Positions 16,217 to 25,398 are shown, counted from the first letter of the stretch. The stretch: DNA of 64,000 nucleotides from Anaerolineales bacterium UBA2181 (GCA_002328075.1 DCVT01000055.1:19757-83756), one strand, 5' to 3'. Numbers and translations: made by a program. Notes: generated by a model from the letters alone, not told the origin.

Positions 16217-16492
16217 ATGCGACCGGCGTACGTTTGGGATTATGATCTGTCCGAACCCGATTTTCTGGCGCTGTTGCACGGGCAGAAAACGCTCGGCCGT
16301 TTGGACGGTGACTGGGCAGCGGTACGACTGCTCGAGTACGCGCCGTACGCCGAGATTGTTCGTTTGATGGGTTTCCAGCGTCTGGTGGATGGATGGCCTC
16401 GTTGGCGGGACCGCGTCCGCTCTCCGGCTCGGAGGCGAAGTTTCGATTTCCTGACCGAGTGGCTGCCGGTTCATCACCCGGAGCTGATCTAG
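16217..16492 (+). CDS. antitoxin-like partner of the AbiEii-type nucleotidyltransferase
   Basis: ATG 16217 (GGAG 9 bp before) gives 91 residues: MRPAYVWDYDLSEPDFLALL, then DGDWAAVRLLEYAPYAEIVRLMGF and a basic WPRWRDRVRSPARRRSFDFLTEWLPVHHPEL end. This arrangement is a conserved companion of AbiEii-like toxins in Chloroflexi and cyanobacteria. The toxin gene starts 3 bp after its stop, typical of a two-gene toxin-antitoxin unit. It would counteract the nucleotidyltransferase, in AbiE systems by a type IV mechanism and autoregulation. No DNA-binding motif is evident, so its mode of action is open. Confidence 0.75.
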   Translation: MRPAYVWDYDLSEPDFLALLHGQKTLGRLDGDWAAVRLLEYAPYAEIVRLMGFQRLVDGWPRWRDRVRSPARRRSFDFLTEWLPVHHPELI

Positions 16493-16495
16493 ACC

Positions 16496-17530
16496 ATGGA
16501 CCGTCAGTTCTTCTTTGAACAGCTGTACCCGTTCCAGGACCGTGTGTTGAGCGTGGTGGCCGGTGTGGAAACCGAGTTCCATTTGACCGGGGGAACTGCT
16601 CTCTCGCGCGGCTATCTGGACCATCGTTTTTCGGATGACCTGGACCTTTTTGTCAATGACGACTCTCGCTTTGGGCTGTGGGCCGATCGGGTCATCCATG
16701 CGCTGCAGCTCACGCGTGATTGGTCCTTCCAGGTGGTCCAGCGGGACGACCGCTATGTCCGGCTGAACCTGGAACTGGACCAGCTGTCACTAAAGATTGA
16801 GCTGGCGAACGATGTTCCATCGCGCGTCGGACAACCGTGGATTCATCCGCAATTGGGGATGGTCGATACGGCTGAGAACATCCTGGCCAACAAAATCACG
16901 GTTGTGCTGGACCGAACAGCGCCCAAGGACCTGGCGGGTATCTGGGCGCTGTGCTGCCCCCTTGACCTGTCGCTGGAAAAAGCCATCACCGGGGCCCAGG
17001 GCAAGGCAGCCGCGGTCTTTCCGGTTGACCCGGCTCGGGTGCTCTGTTCTGCCACGCAGGCGGATTGGGACCTGGTGCGGTGGAATCGCGCGCCGGATGC
17101 GCTGGAGTATGTGGCGGATCTGCACCGCCTGGGCCAGGAGTTGATCCTGGGGGTGCAGGGGGTCTGCCGGGCCCGAAAAGCGACAAGACTCGCGGATCCT
17201 ATCCATGTGGATCACGCGCGGCCTGGAGCCACGGCCCGCCACGTTACGAGCCGGCGATTGAAATCGCGGCGGAGGGGCCAGCGACTGAAATCGCGCCTGA
17301 GGGGCCGGCGCCGGCCGTCCGTACCGTCGGCACGCGGACCAAGATTCTGCGTCCACGCAGGTGGACGCCCGGCAGCGCGAGCGCCCGTGCGGCGCGACCT
17401 GGGTCGCCGGCGGTCTGACCCCGCTGGTGCTTTGCCCCCTGGCGGTGGGCGCGGTATAGTCTTCCAGACGTGCTCCAGCCCGCCCCACGGTCGGACCTGT
17501 CCGGGAGTCAGGTCGCCGCCTGATGGGTGA
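16496..17530 (+). CDS. AbiEii-family nucleotidyltransferase toxin with C-terminus running into a repeat
   Basis: Residues 1 to about 220 match AbiEii/AbiGii toxins: LTGGTALSRGYLDHRFSDDLDLFVN holds the GG and DxD motifs of the nucleotidyltransferase active site, and DTAENILANKITVVLDRTAPKDLAGIW is a typical second block. Such proteins block growth, at least in part by modifying tRNA or other targets, and protect against phage. The normal end lies near VADLHRLGQELILG. Here the frame continues about 115 residues, through repeat copy C, as basic low-complexity sequence (RLKSRRRGQRLKSRLRGRRR). The original stop has probably been lost. The toxin may be inactive or altered. Confidence 0.75.
   Translation: MDRQFFFEQLYPFQDRVLSVVAGVETEFHLTGGTALSRGYLDHRFSDDLDLFVNDDSRFGLWADRVIHALQLTRDWSFQVVQRDDRYVRLNLELDQLSLKIELANDVPSRVGQPWIHPQLGMVDTAENILANKITVVLDRTAPKDLAGIWALCCPLDLSLEKAITGAQGKAAAVFPVDPARVLCSATQADWDLVRWNRAPDALEYVADLHRLGQELILGVQGVCRARKATRLADPIHVDHARPGATARHVTSRRLKSRRRGQRLKSRLRGRRRPSVPSARGPRFCVHAGGRPAARAPVRRDLGRRRSDPAGALPPGGGRGIVFQTCSSPPHGRTCPGVRSPPDG
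17256..17368. repeat. dispersed repeat, copy C, within the toxin reading frame
   Basis: Two consecutive GAT/CTGAAATCGCG units (17256-17269 and 17283-17295) are followed by GCGCCGGCCGTCCGTACCG, CGGCACGCGGACC and GCGTCCACGCAGGTGGACGC. It is in the same orientation as copies A and B and lies in frame within the toxin gene. Confidence 0.78.
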
Positions 17531-17550
17531 CGGTAGCCCAGGAGGTGACG

Positions 17551-19776
17551 ATGAAAACGTTCAAACCGCTCGCGGTCCTGATTCTCCTGCTCTGCGTCCT
17601 GGCGGCGTGCGACATACTCGCCGTTGAGATGAGGATCAACGTAACGCCGGACGGCTCGGGTGACCTGGAGTGGACCATTGGTTCATACCTGCAGCGCGAT
17701 GCCGACGGCAACCTGATTCCCAACGAAGATGGCTGCACGGTGGAAGATGATGATGAGTTTATGCTACCGGGCTACACCACGCGTGAACGGACTGTGGGCG
17801 ACCAATACTGGTGCAGCATCAACGCTCCCTTGGCCGGCCTTGACCGGTTGGATGCGTTCCTGAAGGCTTTTGGGGAGGAGGTGATCAGGGTCAACTGTCT
17901 GGGATTCGACGACGATCGGTTCCTTTTTGACGTCTCGCTGTTGCAGGGCATGCCGGCCGATACCGACACGTCGGACCTGCGGGGGGATGAGTACTTTCTC
18001 TGGCAGCTCACCGTCCCCGGTTCCATCGACTTGCACAACGCGCACCAAAAGGAGGGCAACACCCTGACCTGGACCTGGCCGGCTGCGGCTCCGGCCGGCG
18101 CCGGGGGGCTCCCGGTCCAGGTCAACATGCCGCCCGACGGCCGCTGTCCCTTTGGCGGCGTGCTTCTCTTCCTGACGGTTGAGGAGGACGGGACCGGCTC
18201 GGCGCGACTGACCGTTCCCGAGCCGCCGGTAACCGATCCGCCAGCGCCGCTCAATGTGGGCGCGCTGACGGCGGCCGGTTGGAGCATCCTGGGCGGATCC
18301 CAGAGCGCCCAGCCGCAAATCCAGGCATGGCGGCAGTTCTCCAACGAAGAGGAGCTACAGCAGGTCATCCTGGCGGTGCCCGGGTTCGCCGGCGGCGGCT
18401 CGACGCTGGCCCTCCAGATGCTGGAGGACGAGGTGACCGGCTGGCGCGAGTACAAGTTCAGCGCCCGGATCGAGATGGAGCAGTACGGGCCCTACTGGAG
18501 CAGCGTTGCACCAGATCGAGACCCACCGCGCTTTCGCTTTGACCTCTCGCTGCCCGGGGTGCTGGAAAGCGCTCCCGGTCAGTGGACCGATTCCACCCGT
18601 CTGGCGGCCGAGTGGGAGTACGATACCGGCTCAACTCGGCTCACGCTGCAGGCAACCAGCAGCCATGCTCCCGAATCCGAAACGCCGAGCGCGGAGACGA
18701 TCCAGCGCAACCTGGAGACCCTCACCGGCCGGTTCCTGACGGAGATTCCACCGGGCCAGTATACCATCGACCCGAGTTGGTTGCAGGGATATCTGCTGGC
18801 GCGTGGCGCCCAGCCGGGGCATGTTAACAACCTGACCAACGGAAAGCTCTTTGCCTGCGGCGACTATCAGACCCGGGTGCTGCAGCGGCTGACCGAGATT
18901 CGCATCCACCCGGACCCGGCGGTGCGGGCGCTGCTTGACGGGCTGGACTATGGCCCCATCGAGGCCTACCGCGGGGGCCATCAGGCGGTGATGATCTTTC
19001 CCCGGGGCGAGGACTGGCGCACAGCGGGCACGGTGCTTGACCCCAGGCCCAAGCAGGTACCCCAGGTGTTCACCATTTCCGATTGGCAGGTCCAATTCCG
19101 CTGGGGCGTCGGCCCGGGCGAGGGCTCCGGCGAATACCCGCACCTCTCTGGCAACCCGTCGGCGTATCCCCGCACCCTGTATCCATCCGAGCGCGTTCAT
19201 CCCCAGCGCATCGGGGTCCAGTCGCCGGTGGACGTCCTGATCACCGCCGGCGACGGCCGCCGGCTGGGGGTGCTGCCCGACGGGAGCTGGGTCACCGAGA
19301 TCGAGGGCGCCGATTTCTACCCGCCGGTGGAGGACGCGACCGATCGCCAGTGGCTCTTTGGGCTGCCGGCCGGCGAGTACGCGGTGCAGCTCACCGGGGT
19401 GGGCAGCGGCGACTACCATCTCCTGGTCGGCGACGCCGACGGCAATGTGGTGAGCTATGGTGCGCAACCCATCCATGAGGGAGAGCAAGCCCACCTGGCA
19501 GTGGCCATGGACGGCGACCATCAGGCGCTGGCGACGCCGGCCGACGGGACCACCGGCTGGGTCGAACCCATCCTGGCGTCGACGGAGAACGAGGCCCGAC
19601 TCGGCCTGGGCGAGTTCCCGGTTAGCGCCCCGGATCAGCCGGCCGGCGTCACCGAGGTACAGCGTATCTTGTACATCCTCGTGGTCGTCGCCGGGGTCGC
19701 CCTGGTGGGCCTGTTGGTGGCGGCGCTGGCCGTCTCCGTCCTTTTCTTGATCGTCCGCTGGCCCCGCGCCGGTTGA
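17551..19776 (+). CDS. large LppM-like lipoprotein with C-terminal membrane segment
   Basis: The start is ATG 17551, directly behind GGAGGTGACG. The 741-residue product has a lipobox (LAAC, Cys20) and an N-terminal region (MRINVTPDGSGDLEWTIGSYL) like the LppM-type domain of actinobacterial and Chloroflexi lipoproteins. The long extracytoplasmic middle part is not recognised. The C-terminus has one strong membrane helix (ILYILVVVAGVALVGLLVAALAV) ending in a short basic tail. It would thus be anchored by lipid and by a helix. Function is unknown; LppM-like proteins affect envelope processes in mycobacteria. It is followed after 54 bp by another membrane protein gene on the same strand. Confidence 0.72.
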   Translation: MKTFKPLAVLILLLCVLAACDILAVEMRINVTPDGSGDLEWTIGSYLQRDADGNLIPNEDGCTVEDDDEFMLPGYTTRERTVGDQYWCSINAPLAGLDRLDAFLKAFGEEVIRVNCLGFDDDRFLFDVSLLQGMPADTDTSDLRGDEYFLWQLTVPGSIDLHNAHQKEGNTLTWTWPAAAPAGAGGLPVQVNMPPDGRCPFGGVLLFLTVEEDGTGSARLTVPEPPVTDPPAPLNVGALTAAGWSILGGSQSAQPQIQAWRQFSNEEELQQVILAVPGFAGGGSTLALQMLEDEVTGWREYKFSARIEMEQYGPYWSSVAPDRDPPRFRFDLSLPGVLESAPGQWTDSTRLAAEWEYDTGSTRLTLQATSSHAPESETPSAETIQRNLETLTGRFLTEIPPGQYTIDPSWLQGYLLARGAQPGHVNNLTNGKLFACGDYQTRVLQRLTEIRIHPDPAVRALLDGLDYGPIEAYRGGHQAVMIFPRGEDWRTAGTVLDPRPKQVPQVFTISDWQVQFRWGVGPGEGSGEYPHLSGNPSAYPRTLYPSERVHPQRIGVQSPVDVLITAGDGRRLGVLPDGSWVTEIEGADFYPPVEDATDRQWLFGLPAGEYAVQLTGVGSGDYHLLVGDADGNVVSYGAQPIHEGEQAHLAVAMDGDHQALATPADGTTGWVEPILASTENEARLGLGEFPVSAPDQPAGVTEVQRILYILVVVAGVALVGLLVAALAVSVLFLIVRWPRAG

Positions 19777-19830
19777 TCGGCGTCGAGCGAGTGTTCGTTT
19801 TCGCCTGGTGAATAAGAAAGGGCAAGAGAC

Positions 19831-20319
19831 GTGAAGCCGGTACCATCGCCGTTTCGCATCATCCGGATTGACTACGGGGCTTCTTTGGGCGTGATCCTGT
19901 GCGTCGTTGTGTGGGGATTGGCGCTGGCGACGCGGTTCTTTGACCCGGAGGCCGCGGCCTTTTTCCTTCGGATTGCGCCGATGACCGGCGCGGCCGGGGT
20001 GACGCTCTCCGTCTGGCGCATCTGGACCATTCGCCGCTGCTTTGACGAGGGCGAGGAGGTTCCGGGCGAGATCATCAGCCTGAGGTTCTTTCGCGGCCGT
20101 GGTCGAATAGCGTACGCCTTTGATTTTGACGGCAGCCGATGCGAGGCCGGCAACATGGTCCAGGCATCGCGGATTACCCGGGCCCTTTCGGTTGGCCAGG
20201 CAGTCAGGGTCATGTTGAACCAAAAGAACCCCAAGCGGGCGTACCTGCGGGAGCCATATCTCGCCGACGCCGCGGACTGTCGCCCGGATAGCTACACCAC
20301 CGCGAGTGCGGGTGGATGA
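19831..20319 (+). CDS. DUF3592-like membrane protein
   Basis: The 162-residue protein has two membrane helices in its first half (ASLGVILCVVVWGLALATRF and a second at about 48-66). A soluble part with GEEVPGEIISLRFFRGRGRIAYAFDFDG follows, then GQAVRVMLNQKNPKRAYL. This two-helix plus beta-rich layout is that of DUF3592 proteins, whose function is unknown. ATG 19831 has a modest AAGAGACG upstream. It lies 54 bp after the lipoprotein gene and may be co-transcribed with it. Confidence 0.6.
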   Translation: MKPVPSPFRIIRIDYGASLGVILCVVVWGLALATRFFDPEAAAFFLRIAPMTGAAGVTLSVWRIWTIRRCFDEGEEVPGEIISLRFFRGRGRIAYAFDFDGSRCEAGNMVQASRITRALSVGQAVRVMLNQKNPKRAYLREPYLADAADCRPDSYTTASAGG

Positions 20320-20385
20320 CGGCCCAGGGGTCCGAACTGCCGGTCGGCCGGCGTGACAGAGAGATCGGTTACGCGCGGGCAGATG

Positions 20386-20720
20386 GATTCCCGTCTGCGC
20401 GAGAATGACGGTTGACCGTGCGGGAATGACGGCCGGGCGGCCGCGGGAATCGCGGATGTGGCTTGGCCCGGATAGACCGGTGGTCCTCAGGTGCACCGAC
20501 ACCAACCACACGTCTCCCCCGCGCTGGCGGGGGGCCAGGGTGCACACGACCAGGACGACTCTCGGGTTGGCGAGGATGACTGAGGTGCAGAGGATAACGG
20601 CGGAACGGTCCGTTTGTGAAGGTGGCTGGATTCCCGCCTGCGCGGGAATGACGGGTACAGGGGCGGGAGTGACGGCCGAGCGTGCGCGGGAATGACGACC
20701 GAGCGGCTGCGGGAATGACG
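20386..20720. repeat. cluster of GGATTCCCGCCTGCGCGGGAATGAC-type repeats and a longer dispersed unit
   Basis: At least four variants of the palindrome ATTCCCGC CTGC GCGGGAAT lie between 20386 and 20720. The most complete is at 20628-20655. The stretch 20458-20665 is similar throughout to 37583-37797, so the short palindromes belong to a longer dispersed repeat of about 200 bp. No gene is seen in 20320-20792. Confidence 0.75.
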
Positions 20721-20792
20721 GGATCAGGGGCAGGAATGAGCAAAACGCGGTACAATGACGGCAACGCACGTCAGGCCGTGAAGGAGGTCGAT

Positions 20793-22424
20793 ATGTGCAA
20801 GAGCAAGGTGCCCCGGCTCGCGGGACTCGTGGTGCTGCTGTCACTCCTGTTGGCATCCTGTGGCGGGACGCCCACACCCTCGCCGGCGTCCACCGCTCCG
20901 CCCCCACCTTCCCCTCTGCCTACCACTGCGCCCACGGCGACACCTTTACCATCGCCTATGCCGCCGACGCCTACCCCGGAGCCGACGCTGCCTCCAGTCG
21001 AGGGGTCTGAGCCATCCTATCGCGTCGGCGCCTTTTACTATCCATGGTACCGCAGCATTCCGGCGGACCCCGACTGGGTCCATTGGAACGAGCCCTACTT
21101 TAGCCCGCCGCTGAACATCTCGAGCGACTACTATCCGCAGTTGGGACCTTACAGCAGCCTCGATCCGGCGGTGGTGGCCCAGCACTTTGCCTGGCTCCGC
21201 GAGGCCGGCGTGGGCGTGATCATCTCATCCTGGTGGGGCCGGCCGTCGATCGAGGAGAAGGCGGTGCCGCTCCTGTTGGAGATGGGCGAGCGCTACGGCA
21301 TCCAGGTTGCATTCCACCTGGAGCCCTATGCTGGGCGCTCGGCCACGGCGCTGGTGTCGGACGTCGGCTATCTAGTCGAGCGCTACGGCGACCATCCCGC
21401 CTTTTTCCGGACGACGGCCGCCAGCGGCTGGAGCCCCGACGACCGGCCAAAGGGCATGTTCTTCCTGTGGGCCTCCCGCTATCCCGATTCCGACAGCGCT
21501 CCGGTGGAGGCGTCCTACTGGCGCGACGCGTTGGATGCGATCCATGCCCGGCCGGATGGCGGTCTGGTGATCGCCGACGAAACCCTCAGCGAGTGGATCG
21601 ACGACGGGCACTTTGACGGGCTGTACAGCTATGCCGTGCTGCAGTTCGACGGTGGCGCCGCCTACCACTGGGCACGCGCCCTCCCCCCGGGCGCCTGGTA
21701 TGTTCCGGGTGTGAACCCCGGATTTTCGGCCGTGCGGATTGGGTATGACGCCAGCACCTATGTGCCGCGGCGCGGTGGGGCGGCCTACGACGAGCGCTGG
21801 CAAGCCGCACTGGACACGGGCGTAGAGCCGGCGCTGGTGGTCATCACCTCGTTCAACGAGTGGCACGAGGGAACCCAGATAGAGCCGGCGGCCGTCGGGT
21901 TTGACAACGGCCGGGGCTATACCTACGCGGACTATGGCGCGCTTCCGCCAGACGGATACCTGGCGCTCACCCGCCAATGGGTCGACCGGTTCCTGGCGCA
22001 GACCTGGCCCGAGGCGTACGCAGTGCGCTTTCGGCTGATGACCAGCTCTGACTGGACCACCTTTGACCTGGTGGACGGAGGAGCCTGGCTGCGGCCGGCG
22101 GTGGTGTCGACCAGCCCGGAGGCGGACTCGGCCGGAGCGGAAGGGGGTCGCTTTGCGCTGACCCAGCCGCTGGCGCGCGCCGAAACCGGGGGTACGGTAG
22201 AGATGGTCGTCGACATTCTTCTCACGGGCATGGAGAAGGGCGGATCGCTGGTGTTCGAGATTGGCCGCGGCCACGTGGGCTCCACCACGGTCGAGCTGGC
22301 CAAGGGTCCCGGCGAAGGGGGTGTCGTCATCGCCAACCAGGTGTGGGATGGGATCGTGCCCGGCGAGCTCAACGCCCTGCGGTTCCAGGTCCCGGTTTCC
22401 AGCGTGGTCGGGCCGGCGCCGTGA
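20793..22424 (+). CDS. GH99-like glycoside hydrolase lipoprotein
   Basis: ATG 20793 follows AAGGAGG. The 543-residue product has a lipobox (LASC, Cys23), a Pro/Thr-rich linker (residues about 27-70) and a catalytic region of the endo-mannosidase GH99/WbsX type: VGAFYYPWYRS, LGPYSSLDPAVVAQHFAWLREAGVGVIISSWWG, and the hallmark ITSFNEWHEGTQIEP, which holds the acid/base residues. The C-terminal third looks like a beta-sandwich. It would sit on the outer face of the membrane and cut mannan-like or other glycans. Family enzymes act on alpha-mannosides, but WbsX-like members have other roles, so the glycan is uncertain. Upstream is the palindromic repeat cluster. Confidence 0.85.
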   Translation: MCKSKVPRLAGLVVLLSLLLASCGGTPTPSPASTAPPPPSPLPTTAPTATPLPSPMPPTPTPEPTLPPVEGSEPSYRVGAFYYPWYRSIPADPDWVHWNEPYFSPPLNISSDYYPQLGPYSSLDPAVVAQHFAWLREAGVGVIISSWWGRPSIEEKAVPLLLEMGERYGIQVAFHLEPYAGRSATALVSDVGYLVERYGDHPAFFRTTAASGWSPDDRPKGMFFLWASRYPDSDSAPVEASYWRDALDAIHARPDGGLVIADETLSEWIDDGHFDGLYSYAVLQFDGGAAYHWARALPPGAWYVPGVNPGFSAVRIGYDASTYVPRRGGAAYDERWQAALDTGVEPALVVITSFNEWHEGTQIEPAAVGFDNGRGYTYADYGALPPDGYLALTRQWVDRFLAQTWPEAYAVRFRLMTSSDWTTFDLVDGGAWLRPAVVSTSPEADSAGAEGGRFALTQPLARAETGGTVEMVVDILLTGMEKGGSLVFEIGRGHVGSTTVELAKGPGEGGVVIANQVWDGIVPGELNALRFQVPVSSVVGPAP

Positions 22425-22511
22425 CGGTCCGCCAGGGGCGCAGGCTGCCCGGCATGTCCGCGGGCATCACCACCCACCAGATGAACGGGTCATGACAAGG
22501 AGGAATGCGAG

Positions 22512-23489
22512 ATGAAGACCACCCAGCCGCTACCGGTCTCCGACCACTTTAGCCTGGAGCAACTGGCCGACGGCGTCTATGCCGCCATCCATCGGGAGGG
22601 AGGGGGAGCCATCGGCAACGCGGGCATCGTGGATTTGGGCGGCCGCACACTGATCTACGATACGTTCATCGCGCCGCGACCGGCTGAGGACCTGCGGGAC
22701 GCAGCCCAGGCGTTGACCGGCCGGCCGGTCGACACGGTCATCAACAGCCATTGGCACAGCGACCATATCTGGGGCAACCAGGTTTTTTCCCAGTGCACCG
22801 ATATTCTCTCCACCGAGGAGACACGCCGCCGGATCATCGCCGCGCGCGACGACGGCGACTACCAGGCGGAATTGGCCGGTGCCGAGGCGGACCTGGAAGC
22901 GACGCGCGCCCGATACGAGACGGCGCAAGATGAGGGCCAGCGCCGCGAGCTTTCCCTATGGATTGACCAATGCCAGAGTGTGGTCGAGGCCAAGCCCATC
23001 CTCCAGGTTCGTGCTCCGAACCTGACCTTCACCCGGCGCCTGGCGTTCCACGGGAGCAAGCGCTCGGCCGAACTGATCGAGTTTGTCGGAGGACACACGC
23101 AGAGTGACCTTGTGCTCTGGCTGCCGGGGGAAGGGATCGCCTTCATGGGTGACCTCCTCTTTGTGGGGTGCCATCCCTGGCTGGGCGGATGCGATCCGGA
23201 CAGCCTGCCGGGTATTCTGGACGCCGTCTCCGGCCTGGCTCCCAGGGTGCTGGTGCCGGGTCACGGCCCGGTGGGGACGGCCGACAGCGTGGCGCAGATG
23301 CAGGAATACGTTCTCACGCTGGACGGCCTGGCGCGCGCGATGATCCAGCGGGGGGAGCCGGAGGAACGGATCGACGGCATGGCCATCCCCGAGCCATACA
23401 ACCGATGGCAGATCACCTCGTTTTTCGCCGGCAACCTGCGCCATCTGTACCGGCATCGCCTGCGAGAGCAGGCCGGGCAGCCGCTCTAG
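22512..23489 (+). CDS. MBL-fold metallo-hydrolase
   Basis: The 325-residue protein has the metallo-beta-lactamase signature HWHSDH (in INSHWHSDHIWGN) and a later His in the ELIEFVGGHTQSDLVLWLPGE block, with D in FMGDLLF and H in VPGHGPV as further ligands. It lacks a signal peptide. The ribosome site AAGGAGG precedes ATG 22512. Enzymes of this fold hydrolyse esters, lactams, thioesters or cyclic nucleotides; the long helical insertion (about residues 105-150) is common in the YcbL/Bcl-2-like and quorum-quenching-like subgroups. Substrate unknown. It lies 87 bp after the GH99-like gene on the same strand. Confidence 0.9.
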   Translation: MKTTQPLPVSDHFSLEQLADGVYAAIHREGGGAIGNAGIVDLGGRTLIYDTFIAPRPAEDLRDAAQALTGRPVDTVINSHWHSDHIWGNQVFSQCTDILSTEETRRRIIAARDDGDYQAELAGAEADLEATRARYETAQDEGQRRELSLWIDQCQSVVEAKPILQVRAPNLTFTRRLAFHGSKRSAELIEFVGGHTQSDLVLWLPGEGIAFMGDLLFVGCHPWLGGCDPDSLPGILDAVSGLAPRVLVPGHGPVGTADSVAQMQEYVLTLDGLARAMIQRGEPEERIDGMAIPEPYNRWQITSFFAGNLRHLYRHRLREQAGQPL

Positions 23490-23511
23490 TCGCCTCAGGA
23501 GAGGATCCGGT

Positions 23512-24330
23512 TCAGGCGGACCCAACCCCCGGGCCCAGGACCACCAGGTAGAGCAGCACCAACACCAGCCCGATTGCCAGCCAACCACGCGAACGCGGCA
23601 GCTGAATGCTCTCGGCCGGGTGTCTGGATCGGGGCGCCGGGAGCGCGTTCACCAGGATTGCCCAGAGGACAAAGTGGAGGTAGGCAAACACGCAGGCCAG
23701 CAGATGGTTGGCGGCCGAGGGGAGTCTGACAAAGGGGCTGCCGATCAGAGACAGCGACTGGACCACCATCAGCGTGACCACCGGTATCACGGTGAGGGTC
23801 AACTGCGCTCTGCGGTGGTCTCTCAGGTCCGGCAGGAAGGTTCGCAGCGGCATGACGTAGCCGCCTATCGTGATGATCAGGCCCACTCCCATGATGACAG
23901 CTCTCCAGACATCTTGATGCTCCAGGTGTCTGGAGAATTCGGTCCAGTCGCCTGCCCCGATCAGGCTGGCAGAAACCAGGTTCATCGTTACGATGACCAG
24001 GCTGAACGTGGCAAAGAGCCAGAGAAAGGTCCTGGTGGCGGCGTGGGCGCGCCTCCCCCAACGGAGCAGCGCCAACGCTGCTGCGCCTCCCAGCAGGTTC
24101 ACCAGCGTTCCGGCCGCGTAAAAGGTGCTGTACGCCCCGGCCGGTAATCCCTGAACCCACTGGATGTCAGCCGTGGTGGTGGACACCGCGTTGATGGGCA
24201 TCCCCAGCAACGCTGCCGAGCCCGCATGGCCAACGATCTCGTGCGACACATTCACCAAGATCCACGCCAGGGCGGCCAGCGCGATCAGCGTAGGTATGTC
24301 GATTCGCAAGCGGCTGGTCTCACCTCTCAT
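23512..24330 (-). CDS. polytopic membrane protein with an HExxxH motif
   Basis: The 272-residue protein has about seven hydrophobic segments. The first ends in NVSHEIVGHAGSAALLG. The motif HEIVGH is one residue longer than the HExxH zinc site of M50 intramembrane proteases, so homology to them is only suggestive. The same His-Glu-x-x-Gly-His pattern recurs in uncharacterised Chloroflexi membrane proteins. No second metal ligand block is obvious. It is convergent with the MBL gene (22 bp apart). The function is not known; a metalloprotease-like or a purely structural role are both possible. Confidence 0.75.
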   Translation of the reverse strand: MRGETSRLRIDIPTLIALAALAWILVNVSHEIVGHAGSAALLGMPINAVSTTTADIQWVQGLPAGAYSTFYAAGTLVNLLGGAAALALLRWGRRAHAATRTFLWLFATFSLVIVTMNLVSASLIGAGDWTEFSRHLEHQDVWRAVIMGVGLIITIGGYVMPLRTFLPDLRDHRRAQLTLTVIPVVTLMVVQSLSLIGSPFVRLPSAANHLLACVFAYLHFVLWAILVNALPAPRSRHPAESIQLPRSRGWLAIGLVLVLLYLVVLGPGVGSA

Positions 24331-24509
24331 TTAGAGCTCTCCGAATCTGGTCACGACCGGACGGATCAATGCTACCCAACCGCCAGGCGCATCGGCCACC
24401 GACCCGGGTTCTCCGGTGAGCCCAACGGCCTCGAGCTGTGCTGCAGGGGCAATCCGCGACGCCTATATCGGGCCTCCGCAGCCACCAGCGCTTCCAATGG
24501 CTCGCCGGT

Positions 24510-25361
24510 TCAGCCATCAGACCCGGGTGGCAACCACTCCCAGAACCCAGGGCCGGCGCGCCGGTCAGGAATGTGCGCCGGGTACTGGGTGATGCCGACC
24601 GGGTCCTGCAGCCCAAACCTGCGCCATGGGTTCTTGACGCTGCTCGGTGCGCCCAAGCACACAACCACAGCAGTCTCCGTCACGCTCCAGATGGTGGACC
24701 ACAAGGTTCCCAGTCCATCGGCGTAGTGATGCAAACATACCCCGTGGGGATACGGCTCCGAAAGGAGGTCACGAATCAGCTCCTTGCTCAATGGAGTAGC
24801 GGCGCCGAGGCGCGACTCGATGGTTCGGCGCCGAGTCACGGGCTCGCGCCGGCGGTTGACGGCATAGGCGTGCAATTCGGGAGAAACAAAATGGTTCGTG
24901 GCACAAAGGAACCGGCCCGGCGATTCTCGGCCAAGGCGCCGGGTGGCTCGGTCTTTTCCGGCAACCTCGATCAGTGCGGCTTCTCCCCCAGCATCTGTGA
25001 CGATCACGTTGGTGCACCAGGCAACCGGTATGTCCGCCAGAGTGGGCAGCGCCTGATCGACGCTGCTGCAGCGATCCAGCAACGCGCGCACGACCGCGAA
25101 ATAGGGCAACCCGTCGCACGGCGGCCACATCATCGGCGCTCCCCATGAGGTCGTCACGCAAAAGCCATGTTCGTTGATCCCGCTGCCGCGTCCAAAGATC
25201 ATGTCCGAGAAACCGATGTGGGCCAGTTTATCATGAACCCGCGTGGTGCACAAGCGCAAGTCCAGGTCGGCAACGCGGCAATCAGTGTCTTGCGCCGCAT
25301 AGAGATGCCCGTCCTGGGTGGCCGAGGGGAGCACCACCAGCTGGCTGCAGTGGTTGCCGCC
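24510..25361 (-). pseudogene. N-terminally truncated C45/acyl-CoA:6-APA acyltransferase-type hydrolase
   Basis: The family-like part starts at HCSQLVVLPSATQDGHLYAAQDTD. The Cys (at about 25349) matches the autocatalytic nucleophile of Ntn hydrolases in the C45 family. The usual roughly 100 residues before the Cys are missing. In their place is a short non-homologous stretch that belongs to the response-regulator fragment on the other strand. The remaining part keeps GRGSGINEHGFCVTTS, WCTNVIVTDAGGEAALIEV and a C-terminal CLGAPSSVKNPWRRFGL. Such enzymes normally process themselves to free the N-terminal Cys, so without the prodomain the protein should be inactive. An open frame extends to 25463. 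Confidence 0.75.
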
Positions 25362-25398
25362 CCCCGACCGACGTGTTCCGGATGCCGGTCGGCCGACC

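Noticed and set aside
15605..16699. 364-codon minus-strand open frame across the toxin pair
   Set aside because: It is antisense to the antitoxin-like gene and start of the toxin, crosses repeat copy B and has no domain or ribosome site.
10471..17368. CTGAAATCGCG units as a CRISPR array
   Set aside because: Only one or two units per site, no regular spacers and no cas genes. They are parts of a dispersed repeat.
18631..20907. 758-codon minus-strand open frame
   Set aside because: It lies antisense to the LppM-like and DUF3592-like genes and the palindromic repeats, is low-complexity and has no domain.
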